From: CAZYFH01 sp965249175
GTDB taxonomy: Bacteria > Acidobacteriota > Vicinamibacteria > Vicinamibacterales > UBA8438
Reading direction: 5' to 3'
Assembly: GCA_965249175.1 (NCBI GenBank)
Contig: OZ252227.1
Location: forward strand, 124,001-188,000
Length of the DNA: 64,000 bases
Part shown: positions 43,602 to 52,868 of the stretch, in pieces
Position numbering within the stretch: the first letter of the stretch is position 1
How the letters are laid out: each line of letters begins with the position of its first letter
Notes under the pieces: model-generated
The model's database searches: none
What the model was told of the DNA's origin: nothing
The model's input: only the letters and a program-made list of their open reading frames with translations
Program-made: the position numbers and the translations under genes

Positions 43602-44786
43602 GTGTCCTGTAACAGAAACAAGTAAACGGTTGGCGACCTCGGCGTATCCCTCGATAGGAGGTGCACGTGAGAGGTCCTGCCCCGGTGACAGTCACAGTGA
43701 GTGAAGACGAACGGCAACGGCTCGACTCGTGGGCCCACCGGTCGCGGAGTGCCCCGCAGGTGGCGCGGCGCGCCCGCATCATCCTGGCCTGTGCGGCCGG
43801 CCGGTCGACGACCTGCATCGCCAGACGCCTCCACGTCTCGCGGACCACCGTGGGCAAGTGGCGCACGCGCTTTCTGCGCGACCGGCTGGAGGGGTTGATC
43901 GACGAACCGCGCCCGGGCACGCCACGGCGGATTACCGATGCGCAGGTGGAGCAGGTGGTGATTGCGACCCTGGAGACCACGCCTCGTGGGGCGACGCATT
44001 GGAGCACGCGCGATATGGCGAAGGCGACGGGCCTGAGTCACATGACCATCCAGCGCATGTGGCAGGCCTTTGGGTTGCAGCCGCATCGCAGCGAGACCTT
44101 CAAGCTGTCGCCAGACCCGCAGCTGGTCGAGAAGGTGCGCGATATCGTCGGGCTGTACGTCAATCCGCCGGACCATGCCCTGGTGCTCTGCGTGGACGAG
44201 AAGTCGCAGATTCAGGCGTTGGATCGGACGGCCCCCCTGCTGCCCATGCAACCCGGGCAGGCCGAGCGGCGCACGCATGATTATCGGCGGCACGGCACGA
44301 CCTCGCTGTTTGCGGCCCTCGACGTCAAGACGGGCGAGGTGCTCGCCGCCATGCACCAGCGGCATCGCTCGATCGAGTTTCGCACGTTCCTCGATGCGAT
44401 CGACGCGCACGTCCCCGCCGCCCTGGACGTGCACCTGATCGTGGACAACTACGGGACGCACAAAACCGCGATCATTCACCGCTGGTTGGCCAAGCGTCCG
44501 CGATTCCACCTGCACTTCACCCCGACCTATGGGTCCTGGATGAACCTGGTCGAACGGTGGTTCGCAGCGCTGACGACTACGCAGCTACGCCGCGGCGTCC
44601 ACCAAAGCGTCGCGGCCCTCAAGCGCGCCATCCAAGCGTTCATCGAGGTCACGAATGAGCAACCGAAGCCGTTCGTCTGGACCAAGAGTGCCGACGAGAT
44701 CCTCGCGAGCATCGCCCGGTTTGCTCACCGAACGCTGGCCGCACATCCAGCATGAACTCTGTTCGCGAATCACTGTTACAGGACAC
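43602..44786. mobile_element. IS630-family element, copy B, intact
   Basis: 1,185 bp with inverted ends GTGTCCTGTAACAG and CTGTTACAGGACAC, and TA on both sides (43600-43601, 44787-44788). The target was a CTAG tetranucleotide belonging to the end of an IS1182-like remnant, as shown by the adjoining CAGCCCGTGG. Confidence 0.88.
43661..44755 (+). CDS. IS630-family transposase, intact
   Basis: 364 aa from GTG 43661. Helix-turn-helix CIARRLHVSRTTVGKWRTRF; DDE positions in CVDEKSQIQALDR, LIVDNYGTHKTAII and SWMNLVERWFAAL. Related to the 22.3 kb copy but clearly a different lineage. The deleted remnant at 26.4 kb carries the same CVDEKSQIQALDR block, so it derives from this type. No lesion seen. 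Confidence 0.92.
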   Translation: MHVRGPAPVTVTVSEDERQRLDSWAHRSRSAPQVARRARIILACAAGRSTTCIARRLHVSRTTVGKWRTRFLRDRLEGLIDEPRPGTPRRITDAQVEQVVIATLETTPRGATHWSTRDMAKATGLSHMTIQRMWQAFGLQPHRSETFKLSPDPQLVEKVRDIVGLYVNPPDHALVLCVDEKSQIQALDRTAPLLPMQPGQAERRTHDYRRHGTTSLFAALDVKTGEVLAAMHQRHRSIEFRTFLDAIDAHVPAALDVHLIVDNYGTHKTAIIHRWLAKRPRFHLHFTPTYGSWMNLVERWFAALTTTQLRRGVHQSVAALKRAIQAFIEVTNEQPKPFVWTKSADEILASIARFAHRTLAAHPA

Positions 44787-44809
44787 TAGCAGCCCGTGGA
44801 GCAAGTCCC
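44786..44809. repeat. Solo end of an IS1182-like element
   Basis: CTAGCAGCCCGTGG followed by AGCAAGTCCC matches the left terminus of the 24.96 kb element (CTAGCAGCCCGTGG, then TGAAAGTCCC). No transposase follows; PIG-L upstream sequence does. It is the leftover of a lost IS copy into whose CTAG the IS630 inserted. Confidence 0.65.
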
Positions 44810-44891
44810 AGGACCGAGGACCTACGACCGAAGGCCTGGGTCCCCTCCGTTCGCGGGAGCCCGCCCACTCCCGATGTATACTCCGAAAACC

Positions 44892-47606
44892 ATGCAAGCA
44901 CGGCGCTTAGCGTCTACTGTCGCGGCCGCGTTGACCCTCGTGACGACGGTTGCCAGCGATGGATCGCAGTGGGTCGCACCCCTCCGCGCGCAGGCGCTCG
45001 ACGGTGACGCTGCGCGCGTCGAGCTGGGCCTGGTGCTGCGACAACTGAGCAGCGCGGGCACGTTCATGATGGCGACGGCGCATCCTGACGACGAGAACAA
45101 CGCGCTGTTGGCGTTACTCGCAAAGGGTCAGGGCCATCGGACCGTGCTGCTGACCGCGACCCGTGGGGATGGCGGGCAGAACGAGATCGGCGCCGAGCTG
45201 TTCGACGGTCTGGCCGTGTTGCGGACTGAGGAGTTGCTGGCAGCGCACCGCCTCGACGGGGCCGAGCAGTATTTCACGCGGGCCGTCGACTTCGGCTACT
45301 CGTTCAGCATCGAGGAGACGTTCGAGAAATGGAACCGCGAGGAGATTCTCGGCGATTTCGTACGGACCGTCCGCACCGTGCGGCCTGACGTCATCGCCGG
45401 ACTGAGTCCCGACGGGAGCGGTGGCGGGCAACATCATCAAGCATCGGCCGTGCTTGCCCGCGAGGCCTACCAGGCGGCGGCCGATCCGCAGCGATATCCG
45501 GAGCAAATCGCTGAGGGGCTGCGTCCCTGGCAGGTCAAGAAGCTCTATTTTCTGGATGGGTTCCCGTTCTGGATGGCGGCGGCTGCTGCGGGTGGTCGGC
45601 CAGGTGGCGGGCTGCCGCCTGGGTTTCGGCCGCCGGAGCCGACCGGTCCCGGCGCATCGGTGGATCTCGACGTCTATGATCCGCTCCTCGGACGTACCTA
45701 CAGCGAGATCGGCAGCCACGCGCGCAGCATGCACAAATGCCAGGGGACGTCGGCGCTGCTCACGCTCCCGGGTCGCGCCACGTCCCGCTATCGACTGGAC
45801 CAGACGACGATCTCCGGCCAGGCGGATGCCGACGAGCACTCGCTGTTCGGGGGCGTTGACACCTCGATCGAGGGCCTCGCGGGATTCGTCAGCGCCGCGG
45901 GCTCGGCGCCGCCGGGTGACCTCACCATGGGACTGACTGCGGTTGCTCGTCTGGCCGACGCCGCGTTGGGTGCGTTCGACACGGGGGGGACCGCGGCTGT
46001 ACGCTCGGCGGTGTTGTCGGGTCTGACCGCGGTGCGCGACCTTCGCGGCACACTCGATGGACTCGCGGTGCCGGAGACGGCGCGATGGGAGATCGATTTT
46101 CGTCTCGCGGCGAAGGAGCGCCAGTTCGAGCAGGCCGCGTTCCTGGCGCACGGCCTGCGCATCGAGGCGTTAGTGGATGACGGACTGGTGACGCCGGGCC
46201 AACCGGTGGTCCTCTCGGCGCTGGTGGCCAATCGTGGCGACGCCGATATCGTCGTGCGCGACGTGCGTCTCGCTGGCTTCGACGGCGCAACGGCCGCCTG
46301 CGGGGAGGACGTGCTCGCGGCCGGCGCCGTCTACTCCTGTTCCGCCGACATGCAGATTCCGCACGAGGCGCAGCTCACCGGCATCCACTGGAGCCATGTG
46401 CCCGGGTCGGCGCGGTATGCGTTCGACGCCGACGTTCCGTTCGGCGCACCGTTCAGACCGACGCCGTTTCGCGCCACGTTCGAGGTCGAGCTCGCGGGAG
46501 GCCGCGTCACCGTGGAGCGTCCGATCGAGTTCCGCTACGGGGACGACATCTTCACCGGCGAGAAGCGCATGCCAATCCAGGTGGTGCCCCGCTTCGCAGT
46601 CGAGCTGACTCCCGACATCGCGATCATCCCGAGCGAGTCGGCCGACGATCGCGAGGTCCGCGTCACGGTCACCAATACCAGCCCGGAGGGCGGGGATGCC
46701 GAGGTGGCGCTCATGCTGCCGTCCGGGTGGCGCATGGAGCCGGGTCCCACGCGCCTGGCGTTCACACGCGAGGATGAATCCCGCACCGTGCGGTTTCGCG
46801 TCTCACCCGGTGGCGCACCGGTCGGCGAGTATGAGATCCGCGCGGTGGTCACGACGCCCGAGGCGAGCTTCGACCAGGGATACCAGGTCATCGAGTATCC
46901 GCATACGGGTCGGCGCCATCTCGCCCGAGCGGCGACGGCGACGATCAAGGTGCTCGACGTGGCGATCGCCCCGAATCTCCTCGTTGGCTATATCACCGGC
47001 GTCGGCGACGCCGTGCCGCCCGCCATCGATCAGCTTGGCGCTCGTCTGGAGTTCCTCGAGGCCGACGACCTGGCCTGGGGCGACCTGTCACGGTTCGATG
47101 TCATCGTGACCGGCGTGCGCGCGTACGAGCGCCGCGCGGATCTGCGGGCGAACAACGGCCGGTTGTTGGACTATGTCGCCGCCGGCGGCACCGCCATCGT
47201 GCAATACAACAAGTTCGAGTTCAACGCCGAGCAATACGGACCGTACCCGGCGCGCGTCGGTCGCGGTCGCGTGACCGACGAAGCGGCAGCGATGCGTATC
47301 CTGTCCAACGATCACGCGGTGTTCGCGTGGCCCAACCGCGTCGATGAGTCGACATGGGACGGGTGGGTACAAGAGCGTGGGCTGTATTTCCTGGCGGAGC
47401 GGGACGAGGCGTATGTCGACCTGGTCGAGCTCCAGGACTCGTTCGAGTTCAACCCAGGCGTCAAGCGCGGCGCCCTCGTCGAAGCGCGGTCGGGTGACGG
47501 CCGGTGGCTCTACGTCGGGCTGGGGTTGTGGCGGCAGCTCCCCGCCGGCACCACCGGAGCCTACGAGCTGCTCGCGAATCTGTTGAGCCTGGGCGCAGAG
47601 CGATAG
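44892..47606 (+). CDS. Large secreted PIG-L deacetylase-family protein
   Basis: 904 aa from ATG 44892, which gives a signal peptide (MQARRLASTVAAALTLVTTV). Residues ~55-240 are the zinc-dependent LmbE/PIG-L domain with MATAHPDDENNALLALL and GGGQHHQASA (metal ligands), and TRGDGGQNEIG between. The rest is beta-rich, including LVANRGDADIVVRDVRL and a C-terminal segment with YITGVGDAVPPAIDQLG resembling a glutamine-amidotransferase-like fold. Such large proteins are frequent in Acidobacteriota; substrate unknown, probably N-acetylated glycans. Confidence 0.85.
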   Translation: MQARRLASTVAAALTLVTTVASDGSQWVAPLRAQALDGDAARVELGLVLRQLSSAGTFMMATAHPDDENNALLALLAKGQGHRTVLLTATRGDGGQNEIGAELFDGLAVLRTEELLAAHRLDGAEQYFTRAVDFGYSFSIEETFEKWNREEILGDFVRTVRTVRPDVIAGLSPDGSGGGQHHQASAVLAREAYQAAADPQRYPEQIAEGLRPWQVKKLYFLDGFPFWMAAAAAGGRPGGGLPPGFRPPEPTGPGASVDLDVYDPLLGRTYSEIGSHARSMHKCQGTSALLTLPGRATSRYRLDQTTISGQADADEHSLFGGVDTSIEGLAGFVSAAGSAPPGDLTMGLTAVARLADAALGAFDTGGTAAVRSAVLSGLTAVRDLRGTLDGLAVPETARWEIDFRLAAKERQFEQAAFLAHGLRIEALVDDGLVTPGQPVVLSALVANRGDADIVVRDVRLAGFDGATAACGEDVLAAGAVYSCSADMQIPHEAQLTGIHWSHVPGSARYAFDADVPFGAPFRPTPFRATFEVELAGGRVTVERPIEFRYGDDIFTGEKRMPIQVVPRFAVELTPDIAIIPSESADDREVRVTVTNTSPEGGDAEVALMLPSGWRMEPGPTRLAFTREDESRTVRFRVSPGGAPVGEYEIRAVVTTPEASFDQGYQVIEYPHTGRRHLARAATATIKVLDVAIAPNLLVGYITGVGDAVPPAIDQLGARLEFLEADDLAWGDLSRFDVIVTGVRAYERRADLRANNGRLLDYVAAGGTAIVQYNKFEFNAEQYGPYPARVGRGRVTDEAAAMRILSNDHAVFAWPNRVDESTWDGWVQERGLYFLAERDEAYVDLVELQDSFEFNPGVKRGALVEARSGDGRWLYVGLGLWRQLPAGTTGAYELLANLLSLGAER

Positions 47607-47629
47607 CGACGCCCTAAGCCCTAAGACCG

Positions 47630-48931
47630 ATGAGGGTTCTTCGCTACGTCTTTCTGTCCGCAATCCTCCTCGTTGCCGCGTCGGCAGAGGCTCAGCTCGA
47701 GGTCGGCACAGCGGCCGCCGATGTGACCCCCAACCCAGGGGGCCGGATGTACGGCTACGGCGCGCGCGGTGCGGAGACGTCCATCGGGGTGCACGACGCG
47801 CTCATGGCGCGGGCGCTCGTTGCGTTCGACGGGCGGACCAAGGTTGCGCTCGTCACACTCGATCTCGGCTATATCGACACCGAGGTGACGTCGCGCGTGC
47901 GTGCGGCGGTGGCCGACGCCATCGGCCTGGATGACGTCCTGATCACGGCGTCGCACACGCACTCCGGACCCGCGCTCGCCGCGGACGGCCAGAGCGCCGG
48001 GTTGCCGTATACCGATGAGCTGGTGCGGGCCATCGCCGGCGCGGTGGTCGAGGCCGATGCGAACCGGACACCAGCGAGGCTCGCGGCCGGGTGGGGTCGG
48101 CTCGAGGAGGGACACAACCGGCGTCGCGTGCGGCCGGACGGCACGGTCGAGATGCGGTGGGCGAACCGCGACCGGCGCCCGACGAATCCGGTCGATCACG
48201 CCATCGGGGTGCTGGCGTTCGATTCGCTCGCGGGTGTGCCGATCGCGACCCTGGTCAATTTTGCCTGTCATCCGGTCGTGCTCGGTCCAGAGAATCTCCA
48301 GTTCTCCGCCGACTACCCGGGGTCCCTCGTGGCGATGGTGGATCGACTGGTCGGCGGGCAGACCATGTTTCTGCAGGGCGCGGCCGGCGACATCAACCCG
48401 TTCTGGGACAAGACGCCGCCAGCGGAGGGTGGGTTCGAGGAGGCGCAGCGGATGGGCGAAGCGCTTGCCCGCGAGGTCGTGCGCGTGCGCACCGACGTGA
48501 CCGGCTACGAGGACACGCCGTGGGTGTCCCTCCACCGCGACGTCGTGCCGCTCGGGCCTCGCTGGGACACCGGCGATGCGCGCGTGCAGGCGGGGGTCGG
48601 CGTGGATGCCATCGCGCGGTTCGAACGGGAGCGCGACGCCGAGATCGCGACGCTGCTGTTCGGTCCGTCGGTCGCGATCGCGATGTTCCCCGGCGAGTTC
48701 TTCGTCGAGCATGGGCTGCAGCTCAAACAGCAAAGCACGGTCCGTCACACGTTGTTCGTCGGGTACGCCAACGGGCACGCGGGATACTTCCCGACCATCC
48801 GAGCGGCGGCCGAGGGTGGGTATGGGGCTGACAGCTCGACGATCGTCGAGCTGGGGGCTGGTGCGCACCTCGTGAACCGCGCCCTGATCAACCTCCACTT
48901 CCAGGCGGGAAAGCTTTCAGCGCTGCCGTAG
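47630..48931 (+). CDS. Neutral/alkaline ceramidase-like secreted protein
   Basis: 433 aa with signal peptide (RYVFLSAILLVAASAEA). N-terminal ceramidase-type domain: GTAAADVTPNPGGRMYGYG, TLDLGYIDTEVTSRV, ITASHTHSGPAL and VNFACHPVVLGPENLQFSAD hold the expected zinc-site His residues, and MFLQGAAGDINPF is conserved. It lacks the C-terminal Ig-like domain of full ceramidases, as is usual for this bacterial subgroup. It starts 23 bp after the PIG-L stop, so the two are probably co-transcribed. Confidence 0.82.
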   Translation: MRVLRYVFLSAILLVAASAEAQLEVGTAAADVTPNPGGRMYGYGARGAETSIGVHDALMARALVAFDGRTKVALVTLDLGYIDTEVTSRVRAAVADAIGLDDVLITASHTHSGPALAADGQSAGLPYTDELVRAIAGAVVEADANRTPARLAAGWGRLEEGHNRRRVRPDGTVEMRWANRDRRPTNPVDHAIGVLAFDSLAGVPIATLVNFACHPVVLGPENLQFSADYPGSLVAMVDRLVGGQTMFLQGAAGDINPFWDKTPPAEGGFEEAQRMGEALAREVVRVRTDVTGYEDTPWVSLHRDVVPLGPRWDTGDARVQAGVGVDAIARFERERDAEIATLLFGPSVAIAMFPGEFFVEHGLQLKQQSTVRHTLFVGYANGHAGYFPTIRAAAEGGYGADSSTIVELGAGAHLVNRALINLHFQAGKLSALP

Positions 48932-49166
48932 CGGGTCGGGTTTGGCCCGCGCTCGCGCGGTCGATCGTCAGCGTGCTCGGTTGTCCCACCACGATTTCGA
49001 CCTGCGCGACCGCTTCGCTTCCGTCAGGGAACCGCATATGAAACTCGCGCGTCCCGATCGGGAGATCGGTGGCCTCCAGCGGAGTTACCCCGAGGCGTTT
49101 GCCATCGACCGATACCTCAGTCCCGACCTCCCCGTCGAAGCGAACAGTTCCGTTCGGTAGCGGCAC
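48888..49166 (-). pseudogene. PEGA-domain C-terminal fragment
   Basis: NGTVRFDGEVGTEVSVDGKR, LGVTPLEATDLPIGTREFHM and VEIVVGQPSTLTID are a classical PEGA beta-domain. GTG 49166 is only a formal start; the sequence between here and 49385 (readable as VRQQLPWTRQLAWLPLATG in another frame) looks like its displaced N-terminus, so the gene is probably frameshifted. The 3' end overlaps the ceramidase-like gene by 44 bp in convergent orientation. Confidence 0.55.
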
Positions 49167-49385
49167 CGGTGGCCAGCGGAAGCCAGGCCAATTGCCGCGT
49201 CCAGGGGAGTTGCTGGCGCACGGCGAGGGGCACGCCTTGTCCGGTATCCCGTACCGCCGACGATTCCGTGCACCGGTTCACAGACGTGACCGCGCACCCG
49301 GACGCCCGGCGGCCGTTGTCCGTGGGGGGCTGGGCGGGTCGGGCTGGTCCGGGTCTCTGAGCGCGGAGAGCGCTGCCAAGGCGGA

Positions 49386-50267
49386 CTAGCCCGACGGGCG
49401 ACCGAGCAGATACACCTCGCCGGTGGGCGAGTCGACGCCACCCTCGGGCTCGAGGGTGACCGCCATCGGGACGGGCGCGGTGACATCGTCCGGTCTGGCG
49501 ACGCTCGCCGCAACGCGCCCCCCGTCGTCGACCGTGAGCAGACCGGCGCTGACAGGGCTCGCGTTGGGGACGAACCACAGCTGGTACACGCGCCCGGCCG
49601 GCAGGGCGGGGAGCCCCGCGGCGGTGAACACCACGCCTTCCGTCGCACTCCAGAAAACGCGCGCTACGGCGTCGGGTGCGGCAGGCTGACCCGCCAGCCC
49701 GATGGTGAGTGCGTCGGGCGCCGCGAGAATGGCCGCCCGCTGGCGCGATTCCGCAGCGGCCCGCTGCGCGGTCGTTACCTCGAGCTCGGCGAGCGTGGCG
49801 CGCCGGTTGGCGCCGTCGAGGTTGTCCTGTAGTGCGCGGGCCAGGTTGAACTGTTGCGCGGCGAACCAGCCGAGGCCGACGGCAACGATAAGAAGCGCGG
49901 CGGCAGCGAGGCGGAACAGCAGCCGCGCGGCGCCACCCGTGCGACGGGGGGGCGCCGCGCGGTCCATTGCCGACGCCGATGCCGGTGCCGGTGCGACCAG
50001 CGGCAAGGCGATGTTGCCGGCGTTGGTCTGTGGGGGTGATCCCGTGACGGCTTGGATGACGCGTGCCCGGAGGTCGGCGCGCGGCTCCCGTAACGGCGCG
50101 GCGGCCGCCAGACGATGCGTGAGGGGCAGCAGCGACATCACGTCGTCGACGCAGGCGCGGCACACTTCGAGGTGCTCCTCGAACGTTGCGCGCTCGCGCT
50201 CGGTCAAAGCGCCGAGGGCGTAGAGACTGGCGAGGCCGTCGAACGGTTCGTGCGTCGGTTCGCTCAT
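49386..50267 (-). CDS. Anti-sigma factor, RskA type
   Basis: 293 aa. The N-terminal anti-sigma domain has the zinc motif EEHLEVCRACVDDV (HxxxCxxC). One membrane helix follows (LFRLAAAALLIVAVGLGWF) and then a periplasmic RskA domain (VFWSATEGVVFTAAGLPALP, GRVYQLWFVPNASPVSAGL, MAVTLEPEGGVDSPTG). ATG 50267 uses the last base of the sigma factor's TGA, so the two are translationally coupled. It should hold the sigma factor at the membrane until a signal is sensed. Confidence 0.92.
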   Translation of the reverse strand: MSEPTHEPFDGLASLYALGALTERERATFEEHLEVCRACVDDVMSLLPLTHRLAAAAPLREPRADLRARVIQAVTGSPPQTNAGNIALPLVAPAPASASAMDRAAPPRRTGGAARLLFRLAAAALLIVAVGLGWFAAQQFNLARALQDNLDGANRRATLAELEVTTAQRAAAESRQRAAILAAPDALTIGLAGQPAAPDAVARVFWSATEGVVFTAAGLPALPAGRVYQLWFVPNASPVSAGLLTVDDGGRVAASVARPDDVTAPVPMAVTLEPEGGVDSPTGEVYLLGRPSG

Positions 50268-50893
50268 CAGCTGATGTCCTCGAGCGCCACGCGCAGCTTC
50301 ATCAGGCCGGCGCGGATCCGCGTCTTGATCGTACCGAGCGGTTGTTCCAAGCGGTCGGCGATCTGCGATTGAGACAGACCGTCGAAGTATGCTAGCTCGA
50401 TCGCCACCCGTTGCAGGAAGGGGAGCTCCGCCAGCGCCGTCCGGAGCCTCGCCGCCTCCTCGCTGCTCTGGACCGCGACATCCTGTCCGCGGGCGGGGTC
50501 CGGGAGTCGCACGTTGGCGCCGTCGTGCGCCGGCGACGCGGCGTCCGGTCGCGCTCCCCGCGCCCGTACCCGGTCGATCGCCCTGCTCCGGGCCATCATC
50601 AGGAGCCACCCGGCGACCGACGCGCGTGCACAGTCGTAGCGCGCCGCCTGCCGCCACGCCTGGGATAACACGTCTTGGACGACCTCTTCCGCTTCGGCCT
50701 GGTCGTTGACGATGCGTACGGCCAGGGAAAAGACGGTGCGCACGTGCGTGTCGTACAGGGCCGTGAACGCCGCTGCGTTCCCGTCGGCGACCTGGCGGAC
50801 CAGCGCCTGGTCGACGCTCGCGTTACTGGTCGCCGACGGCGCGTCCCCAGGGGAATCCGTCTTGGCGTCCTTGACGACGGCAAGCACCCACAT
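50267..50893 (-). CDS. ECF sigma factor, SigK-like
   Basis: 208 aa from ATG 50893. Region 2: FTALYDTHVRTVFSLAVRIV, AEAEEVVQDVLSQAWRQAAR; region 4: LAELPFLQRVAIELAYFDGL and SQSQIADRLEQPLGTIKTRI. It is coupled to an RskA-type anti-sigma gene, a pairing known for SigK/SigL. The ~100 bp between this gene and the divergent cupredoxin gene probably contains an autoregulated promoter; I could not identify its boxes reliably. Confidence 0.93.
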   Translation of the reverse strand: MWVLAVVKDAKTDSPGDAPSATSNASVDQALVRQVADGNAAAFTALYDTHVRTVFSLAVRIVNDQAEAEEVVQDVLSQAWRQAARYDCARASVAGWLLMMARSRAIDRVRARGARPDAASPAHDGANVRLPDPARGQDVAVQSSEEAARLRTALAELPFLQRVAIELAYFDGLSQSQIADRLEQPLGTIKTRIRAGLMKLRVALEDIS

Positions 50894-50999
50894 CGTGATC
50901 ACGGATCTTACCCCAACCCCTGCGACCGGACCGCTGGTGGGATAGTGTGGGACGTCGACCAAGCGTGACATCACGCGGGGGACAGGAAGGCTTGATCGC

Positions 51000-51398
51000 A
51001 TGCGGGCGGCCCAGGTAGCGGCGGTGGTCGGGCTGGTCGTCTTCGCCGTCGCGTGCGACCGATCGCCGACCGAACCGAGCGACGCGGGACCAGGACCAGG
51101 GCCCGGGTCGAACGCGAACGTCATCACGGTCACGGCGGCAGGGGTCGACCCGACCTCCCTCACCATTCGGCTCGGCGAACGAGTGCTCTTCGTCAACAAC
51201 GACGGGGTCGACCACGAGATGTCGTCCGACGATCATCCGACGCACGAGCACTGTCCGCAGATCAATCAGGTCGGATACCTGCGACCCGGCGAGATGCTTG
51301 AGACAGGAAACTTCACCACGGTCGAGACCTGCGCGTTCCATGACCACATCAACGCCCAGAACAACAGCCTCAACGGGACGATCGTCGTCACGGAGTAG
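51000..51398 (+). CDS. Cupredoxin-like lipoprotein
   Basis: 132 aa, lipobox VFAVACDRS, a PGPGPG linker, then a plastocyanin-like beta-barrel: VITVTAAGVDPTSLTIRLGE, VLFVNNDGVDHEMSS (first His), LETGNFTTVETCAFHDHIN (Cys and second His). The residues suit a type 1 copper site. It is divergent from the sigma/anti-sigma pair and could be one of its targets, by position only. Confidence 0.8.
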   Translation: MRAAQVAAVVGLVVFAVACDRSPTEPSDAGPGPGPGSNANVITVTAAGVDPTSLTIRLGERVLFVNNDGVDHEMSSDDHPTHEHCPQINQVGYLRPGEMLETGNFTTVETCAFHDHINAQNNSLNGTIVVTE

Positions 51399-51503
51399 GG
51401 ACCGGCGGCAGAGGCCAGCGGCCGGGACCGAGCGGCGCGCTCGATGCTCATGGACAACCAGACACGCGAACGATACGCTGTCCCCGTCCAACACGGAGGC
51501 CTC

Positions 51504-52340
51504 ATGGCAAACAGCACGGGTGACCTGCGGCGGCGTGACTTCCTCCAGCTCGGTTCGGCGGCGCTCGTGACGGCGGCGTTCGCCCCACCGGTGAGGCTCG
51601 AGGGGCGGGCTCGCCAGGCGCTCAGCGACCGTGTCCGCGGCGTCCGGGCGATGACCTTCGACGTCTTCGGCACCGTGGTCGATTGGCGGTCGAGCATCAC
51701 GCGCGAAGGCGAAGCGGTCGGCCGGCGTAAGGGGATCGACGCGGACTGGGCGGCCTTCGCCGACGCGTGGCGCGCGGGGTATGGCCCGGCCATGGGCCGC
51801 GTCCGTCGCGGCGAGCTTCCGTGGACCAAGATCGACGATCTCCACCGCATGATTCTTGACGAGTTGGTGCCGCAGTTCGGGCTGACCGGACTGACCGAAG
51901 GCGAGCTCGTCGATCTCAACTTCGCCTGGCATCGCCTCACCCCCTGGCCCGACACGGTGCGCGGTCTCACACGACTGCGCAAACGCTACGTGCTGGCGAG
52001 TTTGTCGAACGGCAACGTTGCGCTGCTGGTCAACATGGCGAAAAACGCCGGCCTGCCGTGGGATGCCGTTCTCTCGGCGGAGCTGGCTCGGGCCTACAAG
52101 CCGGACCCAAAGGCCTACCTCACCGCAGCCGACTTGCTCGGGCTTGCCCCGCAGCAGGTGATGATGGTGGCCGCGCACAAGGGAGATCTACGCGCGTCAT
52201 CCCAAGTCGGGTTCCGTACCGCGTACGTGCCGCGGCCGACGGAGTTCAATCCCGACGTGGAGCGTGATCTCACGCCCGACCCTGACTTCGACATCGTCGC
52301 GACCGACTTCGACGACATGGCGGCGCAGCTAGGGTTGTAG
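51504..52340 (+). CDS. Tat-exported haloacid dehalogenase-like hydrolase
   Basis: 278 aa from ATG 51504, with GGAGG just upstream. RRRDFLQLGSAALVTAAF is a twin-arginine signal, unusual for HAD enzymes. The HAD core has MTFDVFGTVVDW (nucleophile Asp), LASLSNGNVALL (Ser), YKPDPKAYL (Lys) and MMVAAHKGDLRAS (Asp), as in type II L-2-haloacid dehalogenases. The substrate is uncertain; activity on 2-haloacids is the family assignment. Confidence 0.85.
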   Translation: MANSTGDLRRRDFLQLGSAALVTAAFAPPVRLEGRARQALSDRVRGVRAMTFDVFGTVVDWRSSITREGEAVGRRKGIDADWAAFADAWRAGYGPAMGRVRRGELPWTKIDDLHRMILDELVPQFGLTGLTEGELVDLNFAWHRLTPWPDTVRGLTRLRKRYVLASLSNGNVALLVNMAKNAGLPWDAVLSAELARAYKPDPKAYLTAADLLGLAPQQVMMVAAHKGDLRASSQVGFRTAYVPRPTEFNPDVERDLTPDPDFDIVATDFDDMAAQLGL

Positions 52341-52375
52341 CGAGACGACGCCCTCTGGTCGCCGCTCGCCCGCTA

Positions 52376-52868
52376 CGTGCCCGGTAGGATCTTGTGCGTA
52401 AAGCCCATGACGTTGACGTCGCGGAACATCGGGGTCGCCGGCGGGAGCTGGTTCGGGTCGAGGAAGTCGACGTCGAACTCAAAGGCGAGTGTCGGAGGGC
52501 TGTAGACGTTACTGCAGCACTTGTTGGTGCCGAGCGCCTGACGGTTGTCATAAAACGTGATCATCGCCCCGCGGTAGTTCAGCGTCTCGCCGCTCCACCG
52601 CTCGAGCATCCGCAGGGAGTTGTGCGTGCCGCCGTCGGTGCCGTAGTCGTTCGGGGTGCCGGCGGGACGCGGGAACGCCAACCCCTTTCCTGCGACGATG
52701 GCGGCGCGATACTAGGTCGTGTCCGCGTCCCGGTTGTTCCGGTTGTGCGGGTTGTCGAGCGAGATGTCGTCCTGCCAGTCGACCGACAGAAACGACACCG
52801 CGTCGGCCATGATGGATGTCGCGGCGTTTGGCTCGACGAAGCCGCCCGACGGACCGGACGCGTTGAAA
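52376..52868 (-). pseudogene. Detached C-terminus of PilX-like protein
   Basis: In another frame from the upstream gene, the minus strand continues VYLEGDFNASGPSGGFVEPN, SFLSVDWQDDISLDNPHNRN, DADTT, an in-frame TAG near 52714, then YRAAIVAGKGLAFPRPAGTP, SLRMLERWSGETLNYRGAM and the end NVMGFTHKILPG. One frameshift (~52880) and one amber codon separate it from the main gene. Reading through would give about 830 aa. Confidence 0.6.

Noticed and set aside
42353..47606. bshA plus PIG-L gene as a bacillithiol bshA-bshB pair
   Set aside because: BshB enzymes are about 230 aa and cytoplasmic; the PIG-L protein here is 904 aa with a signal peptide and an intervening IS, so pairing is unlikely.
47621..48898. 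425-aa minus-strand frame opposite the ceramidase-like gene
   Set aside because: Antisense shadow; the plus-strand frame carries conserved metal-site motifs and a signal peptide.
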